From contig NZ_JAFBCR010000001.1 of NCBI RefSeq assembly GCF_016907795.1, forward strand, positions 1,798,001 through 1,862,000: a stretch of 64,000 bases of DNA, read 5' to 3'. The notes beneath the pieces were generated by a model. It made no database searches. It had not been told where the DNA came from and saw only the letters and a list, made by a program, of their open reading frames with translations. A program made the translations under genes and the position numbers. Positions 35,045-45,501 of this stretch are shown piece after piece. Numbering within the stretch: the stretch's first letter is position 1; each line of letters opens with the position of its first letter. Source of the DNA: Kocuria palustris. GTDB taxonomy: Bacteria > Actinomycetota > Actinomycetes > Actinomycetales > Micrococcaceae.

Positions 35045-35587
35045 ATGCGTCGCACTTCCGTCCTGACCGCCTCTGCCCTCCTGATCGGCCTGGGAGCCGC
35101 CTCCGCCGCTCCGGCCATGGCCGCCCCGGCCCCGACAGAGACCGGCCGCACGGTCACCACCACCTCGAGCGAGCGCTTCTACTCCGAGCGCACCACCACC
35201 CAGGGCGACTACAAGTTCTCGGACGTCTACTCGGACAGCTTCTCCGAGCGCAAGGTCGAGTCTCAGTACGAGCGCACCGGCGCCGATCCGCTGCGCACCA
35301 AGAACGTCCAGTCCGAGTCCAAGGCCGAGTCCTGGAACGAGATCACGGAGCAGGACGCCGACAACTACTACAACACCTACTTCGGCGACCGCGTGACCGA
35401 GCGTCACGCCGAGCGCTACTCCGAGGACGCCAAGGGGTACTCCTCGGACCTCTTCGACTCCTCGTTCGGCTACTCGTGGGATGAGACCGCCGAGGGCTAC
35501 GCCGACAGCCCCGAGGGCCAGAACGTGGACTTCTGGGAGAACGAGTGGGACGAGTCCACCGAGGACTCCTCCTGGGGCACCTGGTGA
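35045..35587 (+). CDS. Secreted protein rich in Tyr, Ser, Glu and Thr, unknown function
   Basis: The 180-residue product starts with a signal peptide (MRRTSVLTASALLIGLGAAS, cleavage likely after PAMAA). The mature part is hydrophilic and has loose repeats of the form F/Y-S-E-R (ERFYSERTT, DSFSERKVE, AERYSEDAK) and ends in acidic, aromatic residues (FWENEWDES, SSWGTW). No cysteines and no known domain are seen. GAGGAG precedes the ATG. It stands alone before the NlpC/P60 gene, so a role at the cell wall is possible. This is inference from place only. Confidence 0.8.
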   Translation: MRRTSVLTASALLIGLGAASAAPAMAAPAPTETGRTVTTTSSERFYSERTTTQGDYKFSDVYSDSFSERKVESQYERTGADPLRTKNVQSESKAESWNEITEQDADNYYNTYFGDRVTERHAERYSEDAKGYSSDLFDSSFGYSWDETAEGYADSPEGQNVDFWENEWDESTEDSSWGTW

Positions 35588-35678
35588 GCTCTGCCAGGTG
35601 ACCGGCGGTGATCTGACCGTGACCTCACGGTGATCTGCCGCTGGATCACGACACTGCTCAACTGTGGCGGGTCTCATG

Positions 35679-35748
35679 CGAAGGCCCCGCATCGATCTCG
35701 GCATGCCTCATCTGACCTGGGGCGATGCTGGAAGATGCGGGGCCTTCG
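35679..35748 (+). terminator. Terminator-like hairpin upstream of the riboswitch promoter
   Basis: CGAAGGCCCCGCAT (35679-35692) pairs perfectly with ATGCGGGGCCTTCG (35735-35748), with a 42-base loop. It probably ends transcription from the secreted protein gene. Confidence 0.65.
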
Positions 35749-35803
35749 TCGCGCCCGAGGCGGGCTACGAGGGCAGTTGCGGACGCCGTCACGTTATTTT
35801 CCC

Positions 35804-35832
35804 GTGACAAACCGTGACCTGTTCGTTACTGT
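35804..35832 (+). promoter_or_regulatory. Promoter with MtrA-like box before the c-di-AMP riboswitch
   Basis: GTGACA (35804-35809) and TACTGT (35827-35832) are separated by 17 bases, a good sigma-70-type promoter. The same region reads GTGAC-5-GTGAC (35804-35818), which fits the MtrA consensus GTNAC-5-GTNAC reported for actinobacterial cell wall genes, as I recall it. The site covers the -35 element. Confidence 0.65.
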
Positions 35833-35879
35833 TCTACCCGTGCCGCTCGGACGGGCGGCGCTCCCGAGCGGATCGCCGC

Positions 35880-36048
35880 ATCCTGCTGCCGCTCGGCGAA
35901 GATCCCTAAACGGACCTGGCAGGAACGGGGGAACCACTTCCCGGCTCGCGAGAACACGCGGGCCTTGGGGTGAAGCCGAGGCTGTCCACCCATTCCGAGC
36001 CTCGGCCGGATCCATCGGATCCGCACCCGACAGCTCACCCCGTAGGCA
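35880..36048 (+). promoter_or_regulatory. c-di-AMP riboswitch (ydaO-yuaA type)
   Basis: The leader of the NlpC/P60 gene has the conserved blocks of this class in order: CGGCGAAGATCC, GGGGGAACCAC (about 35928), GGGGTGAAGCCGAGG (about 35967) and CCGACAGCTCACCCCGTAGG near the end. In actinobacteria this class commonly precedes cell wall hydrolase genes and turns them off when c-di-AMP is high. The exact ends are estimated. The gene starts 17 bases after the last block. Confidence 0.9.
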
Positions 36049-36065
36049 CACTGGAGGAAACAGCC

Positions 36066-36860
36066 ATGCAGAACATCACCACCGCCGCCCGTCGCACCGG
36101 CCTCGGCCTCGCAGTCGCCGGCTTCGCCGCCGCCGCCACCATCGCTCCGGCCTCGGCTGCCCCGACCACCTACTCCGGCGACCTGCCCGCCTCCTGGGCC
36201 GGGCTCGACAACGCCGCCGCCGCTGCCGCCGGCTGGAACTTCTCCTGGACGCTCGATGCCAACGGCAACGCGACCTACACCTACGGCAACGGCCCGGTCG
36301 CCGCTTCGTCGGCCCCGGCCGCCGCTGCCCCGGCCGCCTCCTCGGCTCCGGCTGCGTCCGCCGCTTCGTCGGCCTCCGCCGACTCGGCCTCCGCCGACTC
36401 GGCTCCGGCCGCCTCCTCGGCTTCGACCTCCTCGGCTTCGACCTCCTCGGCTCCGGCCGCTTCCGCCGCCTCGAACGACGTCTCGACCCAGTCGGTCGGC
36501 TCGTCCGCCTCGAGCTCGGCCTCGGCTTCGACCTCGGGCGTCACCGGCACCGCCACGTCCTACCAGGGCGCCGGCTACGTCTGGGGCGGCACCACCCCGT
36601 CCGGCTGGGACTGCTCCGGCTTCGTCCAGTACGTCTACGCCCAGAACGGCATCGACCTGCCCCGCACCGCGGCTGCGCAGGGCGCTGCCGGGACCCCGAC
36701 CTCCAACCCGCAGCCGGGCGACCTGGTCATCCAGAACGGCGGCTCGCACGTCGGAATCTACCTGGGCAACGGCCAGATGATCTCGGCCCTGAACCCGAGC
36801 CAGGGCACCCAGGTGCACGCCGTCTCGGCCATGTCGACCGATTACTACGCCTCCTTCTGA
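36066..36860 (+). CDS. Secreted NlpC/P60 peptidoglycan hydrolase
   Basis: The 264-residue product has a signal peptide ending near APASAA, a short conserved region, a long Ala/Ser linker (about residues 75-160) and a C-terminal NlpC/P60 domain. The catalytic cysteine is in GWDCSGFVQYVYAQ and the histidine in GGSHVGIYLGNG. Such enzymes cut peptide stems of peptidoglycan during growth and division. GGAGG lies before the ATG at 36066. Regulation by c-di-AMP through the leader and possibly by MtrA at the promoter is predicted from sequence. Confidence 0.95.
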   Translation: MQNITTAARRTGLGLAVAGFAAAATIAPASAAPTTYSGDLPASWAGLDNAAAAAAGWNFSWTLDANGNATYTYGNGPVAASSAPAAAAPAASSAPAASAASSASADSASADSAPAASSASTSSASTSSAPAASAASNDVSTQSVGSSASSSASASTSGVTGTATSYQGAGYVWGGTTPSGWDCSGFVQYVYAQNGIDLPRTAAAQGAAGTPTSNPQPGDLVIQNGGSHVGIYLGNGQMISALNPSQGTQVHAVSAMSTDYYASF

Positions 36861-36916
36861 GCCGCACAGCGACTCTGATCGAGCAGCCTCTCGGAGAGAG
36901 GGCTGAGTGATCGCAC

Positions 36917-36959
36917 CGCCCGTGGGCGGCGGACCTTCCGGGTCCGCCGCCCACGGGCG
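36917..36959. terminator. Strong terminator after the NlpC/P60 gene
   Basis: A 19-bp perfect stem, arms 36917-36935 and 36941-36959, with a 5-base loop. Confidence 0.9.
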
Positions 36960-37071
36960 TCTGCGCACCCGCGCAGCGCCCGCACCCGCCCAGCTGTCCG
37001 ACGACGGCGCCCGTGCGGCGCTGCGCACAGATGCTCCCGTACCCGTGACACGACCCCTTACACTGAATCCC

Positions 37072-37229
37072 ATGCCTTCTGACACCACCTGGGGCGCCCC
37101 CGATACCCACCGGGCCATGAGCTCGGATGATGCGGAGTATCGAAGTAGCGCTTCCGCCGCCGGGCACTCGCCCCGCTGCCTGTCCCGTCCTGATCGAGCC
37201 TCGAACGACCTCTGGGCGGTGAGGCGCAG

Positions 37230-37233
<4 letters not shown>
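37072..37233 (+). CDS. Possible leaderless 53-residue leader peptide
   Basis: A -10-like TACACT at 37059-37064 lies 8 bases before this ATG, so the transcript may start at the codon. The 53-residue product begins MPSDTTWGAPDTHRA and ends in a run of arginines; I do not recognise it. Its stop overlaps the GTG start of the following CNNM gene (GTGA), so its translation would carry ribosomes to that gene. No good -35 element is seen. It could be an attenuator-type leader that senses metal or amino acid supply, or a chance frame. Confidence 0.45.
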
Positions 37234-38707
<1,474 letters not shown>

Positions 38708-38708
<1 letters not shown>

Positions 38709-39766
38709 TGGACGGCTTCGCTGCGATTCTCATCCTGATCCTGCTGCTGCTCGGCAACGCCTACTTCGTGGCCGCCGAGTTCGCCATGGTCTCGGCCCGC
38801 CGCGAGCAGCTCGAGCCGCGCGCCGCCGACGGCTCCCGCGGCGCCCGCATGGCGCTGAAGGGCATCGAGGACGTCTCCACGTCCCTGGCCGCGACCCAGC
38901 TCGGCATCACGGCCTGCTCGCTGCTCATCGGCTCCGTCGGCGAGCCCGCGATCGCGGCCATGATCGAACCGCTGTTCGAGGCCGTCGGCGTGCCCGAGTT
39001 CCTGATCCACCCGATTGCCCTGGTGATCGCGCTGATCATCGTGACCTTCCTGCACATGGTGGTCGGCGAGATGGTGCCCAAGAACATCTCCATCGCCCAG
39101 CCGGCGGCTGCGGCGCTGCTGCTGGGGCCCGTGCTGCGGGTCTTCGTGATCGTGCTGCGTCCGTTCATCTGGCTGATGAACGCCACCGCGAACCTGGTGG
39201 TGCGTCACGTGCTGCGCGCCGTGCCCAAGGACGAGGTCTCCTCGACCTTCACCTCCGTGGAGGTGGCCGGCTTCGTGGAGGAGTCCGGTCGCGAGGGCCT
39301 GCTGGACCCCGATGAGATCGGGCTGCTGACCGGGGCGCTGGAATTCGAGCGGCTCACCGCCGCGGACGTCGCGATCCCCCTCGAGCAGATCCGCACCGTC
39401 TCCGTGGACGCCACCCCGGCGCAGATCGAGCAGCTCTGCGTGGAGACTGGATTCTCCCGGTTCCCCGTGGTGGGCGGCGACGGCAGCCTGGAGGGCTACA
39501 TCCACACCAAGGACATCCTGGCGGTGCCCGGCGAAGCGCGCCACGAGGTCTTCGACGCCTCGATCGTGCACTCGCTGGGCCGGGTGCCGGAAGACGCCAA
39601 GCTGCAGGCTGTCATGCGCCGCATGCAGGCCACGCAGGCGCATCTGGCGCTCGTGGAGTCGAGCGGGGACGGCGGTCAGAACCAGCGGGCGATCGTGGCG
39701 CTCGAGGACGTCCTCGAGGAGCTCGTGGGCGAGGTCCTCGACGCCACCACGCCGGAGACCGACTGA
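38708..39766 (+). CDS. CNNM/CBS-domain membrane protein, second of pair
   Basis: The 352-residue paralogue keeps the CNNM domain (GNAYFVAAEFAMVSARREQLE, LGITACSLLIGSVGEP, VGEMVPKNISIAQP) and a CBS pair but lacks the C-terminal CorC/HlyC domain of its partner. Adjacent CNNM genes are common in actinobacteria and may form a heteromer. The start overlaps the stop of the first gene. A two-way terminator follows. Confidence 0.93.
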
Positions 39767-39812
39767 TCCTTCTCTGCCCAGTCCGGGCGGGGCCGGGGAG
39801 GTCCCCAGCGAG

Positions 39813-39839
39813 CGGCCGGGAGCTGTCAGCTCCCGGCCG
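39813..39839. terminator. Two-way terminator between CNNM and lipoprotein genes
   Basis: CGGCCGGGAGCT (39813-39824) pairs perfectly with AGCTCCCGGCCG (39828-39839) around a 3-base loop that includes part of the stop codon of the leftward gene. Confidence 0.85.
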
Positions 39840-40848
39840 TCTGCATGCCCGCGTGGGCCATGGCGTCCAGGGCGCTGAAGCCGCACTCGGCGCTGGGGGC
39901 GTCCTCGAGCAGGACCACCATCTCCAGATCGGTGCCCTGCACTGTGGCGTATCCGGCCGTGCCCGCGCTCCAGAGCCCGGAGTCGTCGTCGGCGATCCAG
40001 CCGTTCTTCACGTGCACGTCGTCGGCGGCCGGGTCCTCCAGCGGCAGGGCGAGGGAGCCGACGCCGAAGTCCTTGGACTCGTCCGGCGTCTGCCGCCCGG
40101 GGGCGGGCACGGCCATGAGCTCGGTGACGGTGCTGACGTCGTCCGCGTCCAGCCCCTCGGGCGGGTCCTGCAGGGCGGCGAGCAGCCTGAGCTGGTCGTC
40201 GACGGAGGTGGGATTCAGCCCCGGCAAGTCGGTCTCGGCTCCGTTGTCCATGCCGAGGAGGTCGTCCATCTCCTGCAGCGCCGCCTGCTGCTCGAGCGGG
40301 GTCGCGCCGAGCCCGCCGTAGAGCTGGGAGGCGGCGTCGTTGTCGCTGTAGACCAGGGCGGTATCGATCAGGGCGAGGTCCTGTTCCGTGGGCTCCTGGC
40401 CGGATTCACGCAGAGTCGTCAGATAGGCGAGGGCCACGGGGACCTTCGAAAGGCTCGCCGAGGGATACGTGCGCTCCCCGCCCGCGGTGGTGTTCTCGCC
40501 GCCGGACACCCGGACGCCCATGCTCGCCGTCAGGCCCAGATCCTTCTCGGCGCCGTCCACGGCTGCCTGGAGGACGTCGCGGTCCGAGGCACCGGGGGCT
40601 GCGTCCAGCCAGGCGAGCTCAGGGGTCTGCCGGCCCTCTGCGGTGCCGTCGGCTAGGCAGGTGCCGGTCAGATCGGTGCGCAGCTGCTCCGAGCGCTCTG
40701 TCGGCTCGCCGGAGCGCGCGGGGGCCTCGCCGGAGGCCGCGCCGGACTCCTCATCGGAGCCGCCCGCGGAGCCGCACCCGGCCAGGAGCCCGACGAGCAG
40801 CGGGACCGTGAGGGCCAGTGTCAGGTGCCTGCGGGACATGCGGGACAT
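39826..40848 (-). CDS. Class A beta-lactamase-like lipoprotein
   Basis: The 340-residue product has a lipobox LLVGLLAGC near residue 25 and an acidic linker. The serine hydrolase motifs are present: SxxK as SLSK in YPSASLSKVPVALAY, SDN in VYSDNDAAS, and a KTG-like triad written KNG in HVKNGWIADD. The change from KTG to KNG and the many insertions suggest a penicillin-interacting or wall-related protein and not a drug-resistance enzyme; activity cannot be told from sequence. The ATG at 40848 has an AAAGG site; a second ATG three codons later is possible. Confidence 0.85.
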   Translation of the reverse strand: MSRMSRRHLTLALTVPLLVGLLAGCGSAGGSDEESGAASGEAPARSGEPTERSEQLRTDLTGTCLADGTAEGRQTPELAWLDAAPGASDRDVLQAAVDGAEKDLGLTASMGVRVSGGENTTAGGERTYPSASLSKVPVALAYLTTLRESGQEPTEQDLALIDTALVYSDNDAASQLYGGLGATPLEQQAALQEMDDLLGMDNGAETDLPGLNPTSVDDQLRLLAALQDPPEGLDADDVSTVTELMAVPAPGRQTPDESKDFGVGSLALPLEDPAADDVHVKNGWIADDDSGLWSAGTAGYATVQGTDLEMVVLLEDAPSAECGFSALDAMAHAGMQTAGS

Positions 40849-41038
40849 GCGGGGCCTTTCGGGGAGTCGTGCTGTGCACGTTCGGGATCCGGTGCGCGCG
40901 AACGAGGATACGGGTGCCGCCTGGCAGCGGGATGATGTCCCGCTGAATCCACTCCATCGCATCCAGGCAGCTGCCGCGACCGTCGCGCCGGAGGTTACGC
41001 CGCCCCTCAAGAGGGGCCGGGATCCATAGGATGGCCGG

Positions 41039-42808
41039 GTGCGCTACTCGTTCCGCCCTCCGATCCACCGCCCGGGAGACGTCCGACAGCCATGGTTCAA
41101 CCGCGCCGGCCTGGTGCTGGGTCTCGGGGCGTCCTGGGTGTCCCTGTCCCCGTCGCTCGTGCCCCGGACCTGGTGGATGACCGCTGCCTCGGTGGCCACG
41201 AACCAGCTGGGCGGCTACGCCCTGGGAGTCGGCCTGCACAACCTCGGGCTGCGGCTGGGCGAGTGCCCCACACCGGGCATCCGGCGTGCGGTCACCGACT
41301 TCCGCAGCCGCACGGATCCCGCCCGGCGCCGTGGGCGGCTGCACCCCCTGACGGCGGCGCTGATCGGCGGGGCGTCGGCGGTCACCGCGGCGGCTCTGGC
41401 TCGCTCGGCGGGGGCGCAGCGGCGGACCTCCGAGCTCGTCGAGACCCGCGACGGCGGCCCGCGAGCCCATGTGATCGGCTACGCCGTGGGCACGTCATGG
41501 TGGCTCGGGGGCGTGGCCTTCGGCTGGGTCATGCACTGGATCCGCTCCACGGTCGCAGGCGGCGTGCGCTTCATCTCGCGGGATCTCGTGGGCCCGGGCC
41601 TGGCCTCGGTCGCCGGCCTCGGCGCGGTGGCGCTGACCAACCGCCTGCTGATCGCGCAGATCGCCCGGCGCATGGTTCGCCGCGCAACGATCGCCAATCG
41701 CCGCTGGGCCGACGGCCGCCGTCGTCCCGCGGAGCCCGAGCGCTCGGGCGGGCCGGGCTCGAGCGAGTCCTATGACGTCCTGGGCACGCACGGGCAGGCC
41801 TTCGTGGCCGACGGGCCTCGGGCGGCGGATCTCGAGCGCCTGCGGCTCAGCCCGCAGACCGCTGCCGGGCAGCACCGGGAGCCGATCCGTGTCTTCGCCG
41901 GCAAGATCGCCCATGACAGCCTCGAGGACGCCGCCGATGCCGTGGTGGCCGAGCTGCACCGCACCGGAGCGTTCGAGCGCGGCGTGCTCGTGCTGCTCAC
42001 CGGCACGGGGACGGGCTGGATCCAGGACTGGACCCCGGCGAGCGTCGAGTACCTGACCGGCGGCGACTGCGCGAGCGCCACCCTGCAGTACTCATTCGCG
42101 CCGTCGGGACTCGCTTTCGTGGTGGATCGGCAGGGTGCCCGACGCGCCGGCCGCGTCCTCTTCGAGCGCGTGCGCCGGGAGCTCGACAGCCTCCCTGCCC
42201 AGCAGCGGCGGCCCCGGCTGTTCGCGGCGGGGGAGTCGCTCGGGGCCTATGGCGGGCACGGCGCCTTCGCCAGCATCCACGAGATGCTGTCGTCGGTCGA
42301 TGGCGCCGTGTGGTCCGGCACGCCGCGGGCCACTCGGCTGTGGTCGCGGATCGTGGAGGATCGGGACGAGGGCAGCACCGAGATCCTGCCCGTGTACCGC
42401 AGCGGGGCGCACGTGCGCTTCGCGAATCGGCCCCAGGACCTCGATCTGGATCCCTCGGGAGCCCGGTACGGACCGTGGCGGCGTCCGCGGATCGCCTACC
42501 TGCAGCATGCCTCGGATCCCGTGGTGTGGTGGTCCCCGGCGCTGATCTGGCGGCGGTTCGACTGGATCGAGGAGCTGCGCCGTCGCCCCGCCCCCGACGT
42601 CATCACCACGCTGCGCTGGCTGCCCTGGGTGACGTTCTGGCAGATCACCACCGACATGCCGCGCTCGATAGAGATCCCCGGCGGCCACGGGCACAGCTAC
42701 CACGGTGAGCAGGTCCGAGCGTGGGCATGGGTGCTGGGCATCGAGCTCAGTGCGGCCCAGGAGCAGGCCGTCATCGTCAGGATCGCCTCGCGCGTGCGCC
42801 CGCACTGA
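41039..42808 (+). CDS. Membrane-anchored alpha/beta hydrolase family protein
   Basis: The 589-residue product has about four membrane segments in its first 230 residues and a large C-terminal alpha/beta hydrolase domain with the nucleophile elbow FAAGESLGAYGG near residue 400 and a late GGHGHSYHG that may supply the histidine. It matches the actinobacterial hydrolase family with an N-terminal membrane domain. Function is unknown. It starts with GTG at 41039; TAGGAT at about 41023 would place the transcript start near the codon, so it may be leaderless. Confidence 0.83.
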   Translation: MRYSFRPPIHRPGDVRQPWFNRAGLVLGLGASWVSLSPSLVPRTWWMTAASVATNQLGGYALGVGLHNLGLRLGECPTPGIRRAVTDFRSRTDPARRRGRLHPLTAALIGGASAVTAAALARSAGAQRRTSELVETRDGGPRAHVIGYAVGTSWWLGGVAFGWVMHWIRSTVAGGVRFISRDLVGPGLASVAGLGAVALTNRLLIAQIARRMVRRATIANRRWADGRRRPAEPERSGGPGSSESYDVLGTHGQAFVADGPRAADLERLRLSPQTAAGQHREPIRVFAGKIAHDSLEDAADAVVAELHRTGAFERGVLVLLTGTGTGWIQDWTPASVEYLTGGDCASATLQYSFAPSGLAFVVDRQGARRAGRVLFERVRRELDSLPAQQRRPRLFAAGESLGAYGGHGAFASIHEMLSSVDGAVWSGTPRATRLWSRIVEDRDEGSTEILPVYRSGAHVRFANRPQDLDLDPSGARYGPWRRPRIAYLQHASDPVVWWSPALIWRRFDWIEELRRRPAPDVITTLRWLPWVTFWQITTDMPRSIEIPGGHGHSYHGEQVRAWAWVLGIELSAAQEQAVIVRIASRVRPH

Positions 42809-42817
42809 GCGGGCGGC

Positions 42818-44044
42818 TCAGGGCAGCAGGTCGGTGTACTTCCGGATGGCAGGGGGCAGCCGCAGAGCGCGCTGATCGGCGGCGCCCACGAGCTTGAGCA
42901 TGGGACCGGCCGGCACGTGATCGCGCCAGTGGCGCTCGATCGCCTCGGTGTAGAAGTCCACCAGGGCCTCCGTCGAGGCCCTCCAGGAGTGCTTGAGCGC
43001 CTCGTCGCGGGCGGCCTGGGCCATCCGCGCACGGCGCTGCGGGTCCTCGAGCAGACCCCGCAGCGCCTCGGTGAGCTGGTCGGCGTCCCCGGGCTCCACC
43101 AGGTGCCCGGTCACGCCCTCGTCGATCACGAAGGGGATGCCGCCGGCACGCGCGCCGACCACGGGGACGCCGGAGGCGAAGGCCTCCAGGGCCACCAGGC
43201 CGAGGGTCTCGGAGCGCGACGGGAAGGCGAAGACGTCCGCGGAGGCGTAGGCCTGGGCGAGCTCGAGACCGGACATGTACCCGGTGAACACGGTGTTCGT
43301 CCCGGCGAACTGCTCCTGCAGCGCCTCCTTGTGCGGGCCGGAGCCCACGATCGCCAAGCGCGCCTGGGGCAGGCGGCGGATCGGCTCGAGCAGCTCGTCG
43401 AGGTTCTTCTCCTTGGAGACTCGCCCCACGTAGACGATCAGCGGGGCCTCGGGGTGCCCGTCGCTGAGGCGCTCGCGCATGGCGCGGTCCGCGTTCTCGG
43501 GCGTGTAGGCCACGGTGTCGACGCCCTTGGGCCACAGGTCGACATCCTGGATGCCGACCGTCCGGGCCCGTTCCACCATGGGCCCGGAGGTGCACAGATT
43601 CAGCTCGGCCTGGTTGTGCAGCCACCGGATCCACGACTCCGACGGGTGCCGCAGCAGGTTCAGGCCCAGGGCCTCCGTGTAGTGCGGGACGTCCGTGTGG
43701 AACGAGGCCAGCAGCGGCAGGTTGCGCCGGCGAGCCGAGAGCACGCCGTAGGCCGAGAGCCACACCGGGTTCACGGCGTGGACGATGTCCGGTTCGAACT
43801 CGGCCATCCGGGTCGCGATGCGCCCGGTGGGCAGGCCCACCCTGATCTCGGGGTACCAGGGCTTGAACGACAGCGAGCGGACGCTGTGCACGCGGTGCCC
43901 GGCGTACTGCGTCGGCGGGTGCCCCGGAGCGAAGACCTCGACCTCGTGGCCGAGCTGCTCCAGCTGCTCCATGGTCCGCATGATGCGGGTGACGACGCCG
44001 TCGATCTTCGGCAGGAAGACCTCGGTGAACAGCGCGATGCGCAA
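42818..44044 (-). CDS. sqdX: GT4 glycosyltransferase, SqdX-like (sulfoquinovosyl transfer)
   Basis: The 408-residue glycosyltransferase starts LRIALFTEVFLPKIDGVVTR, very like SqdX, which moves sulfoquinovose from UDP to diacylglycerol. The donor site shows VYVGRVSKEKNLDELL, AIVGSGPHK and the EX7E-type segment FAFPSRSETLGLVALEAFAS. The start is taken as TTG at 44044, because no ATG or GTG fits the family N-terminus, and the SqdB-like gene ends 5 bases before it. The pair strongly suggests sulfolipid or a sulfoquinovose-bearing surface glycan. GT4 mannosyltransferases are the main alternative for this gene on its own. Confidence 0.85.
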   Translation of the reverse strand: MRIALFTEVFLPKIDGVVTRIMRTMEQLEQLGHEVEVFAPGHPPTQYAGHRVHSVRSLSFKPWYPEIRVGLPTGRIATRMAEFEPDIVHAVNPVWLSAYGVLSARRRNLPLLASFHTDVPHYTEALGLNLLRHPSESWIRWLHNQAELNLCTSGPMVERARTVGIQDVDLWPKGVDTVAYTPENADRAMRERLSDGHPEAPLIVYVGRVSKEKNLDELLEPIRRLPQARLAIVGSGPHKEALQEQFAGTNTVFTGYMSGLELAQAYASADVFAFPSRSETLGLVALEAFASGVPVVGARAGGIPFVIDEGVTGHLVEPGDADQLTEALRGLLEDPQRRARMAQAARDEALKHSWRASTEALVDFYTEAIERHWRDHVPAGPMLKLVGAADQRALRLPPAIRKYTDLLP

Positions 44045-44049
44045 GCTGC

Positions 44050-45264
44050 TCAGCTGCCCTGCGACTCGTGGGCCACGGAGGCCGGGACACCGGCCCGGGT
44101 GCGCCGGTTCCACAGCGAGCGCGCGGGGATCTTGGAGAGGTCCGCGCGGTGGGCGTAGCGTTTGGCGGTCTCCTCGACCTCGTGCAGCAGGCCCTCGGAC
44201 AGGGTGGTCGGCTGCAGGCCGAGTTCCAGGAAGGTGTCGTTGGTGACGTGCAGCTCGTTCTCCGCCGACTCCTGGCGCGGGTTGGGCACCATCTCCACGG
44301 CGGCCCCGGAGATGCGGGCGATCAGCTCGGCCAGGTCGCGGACGCGGTGCGTCTCGGTCATCTGGTTGAGGATCTTGACGCGCTCGCCGGGGGCCGGGGA
44401 GTTCTCGAGGGCCAGCTCGACGCAGCGCACCATGTCCTGGACGTGGATGAACGCGCGGGTCTGCCCGCCGGTGCCGTGGACCGTCAGCGGGTAGCCCACC
44501 GCCGCCTGCATGAGGAAGCGGTTGAGCACCGTGCCGTAGTCGCCGTCGTAGTCGAAGCGGTTGATCAGCCGCTCGTCGCGCTGGGTCTCGGCGGTCGTGG
44601 TGCCCCAGATAATGCCCTGGTGTAGGTCGGTGATCCGCAGCTGGTCGTTCTTGGCGTAGAACGCGAAGAGCAGCTGGTCCAGCGACTTGGTCATGTGGTA
44701 GATCGAGCCCGGGTTGGTCGGGTACAGGATCTGCTGCTGGATCGGCTCCTGCTCCTCGTGCGGGATCTCTACATCCAGGTAGCCCTCGGGGATCTTCATC
44801 CCGGCGGTGCCGTAGCCGTAGACGCCCATGGTGCCCAGGTGGACCACGTGGACGTCGCGCTCGGACTCGACGATCGCCGCGAGCAGGTTGTGCGTGGCCG
44901 ACACGTTGTTGTCCACGGTGTAGCGCTTGGTGCGCGAGCTCTTCATGGAGTACGGCGCCGCACGCTGCTCGGCGAAGTGCACGACGGCGTCCGGCTGGTC
45001 CTCGCTGATCAGCTGCAGCAGGCCCTCGTAGTCCTCGGCGACATCGAGGTGGTGGTGCTCGATGACCTTGCCGGAGACCTCGGTCCAGGCGCGCAGGCGC
45101 TCGACGAGCGGGCGGATCGGGGTCAGCGACTGCGCGCCGAGCTCGTCGTCGATCCGACGGCGGGACATGTTGTCCACGGTGATGACGTCGTGACCTCGCT
45201 CCGAGAGGTGCAGGGCGGCAGGCCAGCCGCAGAATCCGTCGCCGCCGAGGATCGCAATCTTCAC
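44050..45264 (-). CDS. sqdB: UDP-sulfoquinovose synthase
   Basis: The 404-residue short-chain dehydrogenase makes UDP-sulfoquinovose from UDP-glucose and sulfite. It begins MKIAILGGDGFCGWPAALHL, the hallmark N-terminus of SQD1/SqdB. It also has FAEQRAAPYSM, HLGTMGVYGYG and the catalytic Tyr-Lys pair in SIYHMTKSLDQLL, and later HQGIIWGT and GGQTRAFIHVQDMVRC. The start is GTG at 45264 with GGAG before it. In heterotrophic actinobacteria this pathway is sparsely described. Confidence 0.93.
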   Translation of the reverse strand: MKIAILGGDGFCGWPAALHLSERGHDVITVDNMSRRRIDDELGAQSLTPIRPLVERLRAWTEVSGKVIEHHHLDVAEDYEGLLQLISEDQPDAVVHFAEQRAAPYSMKSSRTKRYTVDNNVSATHNLLAAIVESERDVHVVHLGTMGVYGYGTAGMKIPEGYLDVEIPHEEQEPIQQQILYPTNPGSIYHMTKSLDQLLFAFYAKNDQLRITDLHQGIIWGTTTAETQRDERLINRFDYDGDYGTVLNRFLMQAAVGYPLTVHGTGGQTRAFIHVQDMVRCVELALENSPAPGERVKILNQMTETHRVRDLAELIARISGAAVEMVPNPRQESAENELHVTNDTFLELGLQPTTLSEGLLHEVEETAKRYAHRADLSKIPARSLWNRRTRAGVPASVAHESQGS

Positions 45265-45501
45265 GTCATCTCCGTTTCCGTGCGCCTCTCGGCGCGGGGA
45301 TCGGAAGGATCACGACGCCGAGCCGAGCGGGCTGGTGCTGTAGAAGGTCGTCGTCCACCCTGCAACCCCGGAATGAACCGACGGTGAACGAGCGGCATGC
45401 GAGGGCTGGTGCGCTCGAGCCGCCCGCGGGAGGGGGGACCTCCTGATTGTGTCATCTGCCTCCGACGGGTGCGCAGAGCGACGGCTCCGGCGCGGGCCGG
45501 A

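Noticed and set aside
39826-40848. Beta-lactamase-like gene as a resistance determinant
   Set aside because: KTG is changed to KNG, the protein is a lipoprotein with many insertions, and there is no sign of transfer.
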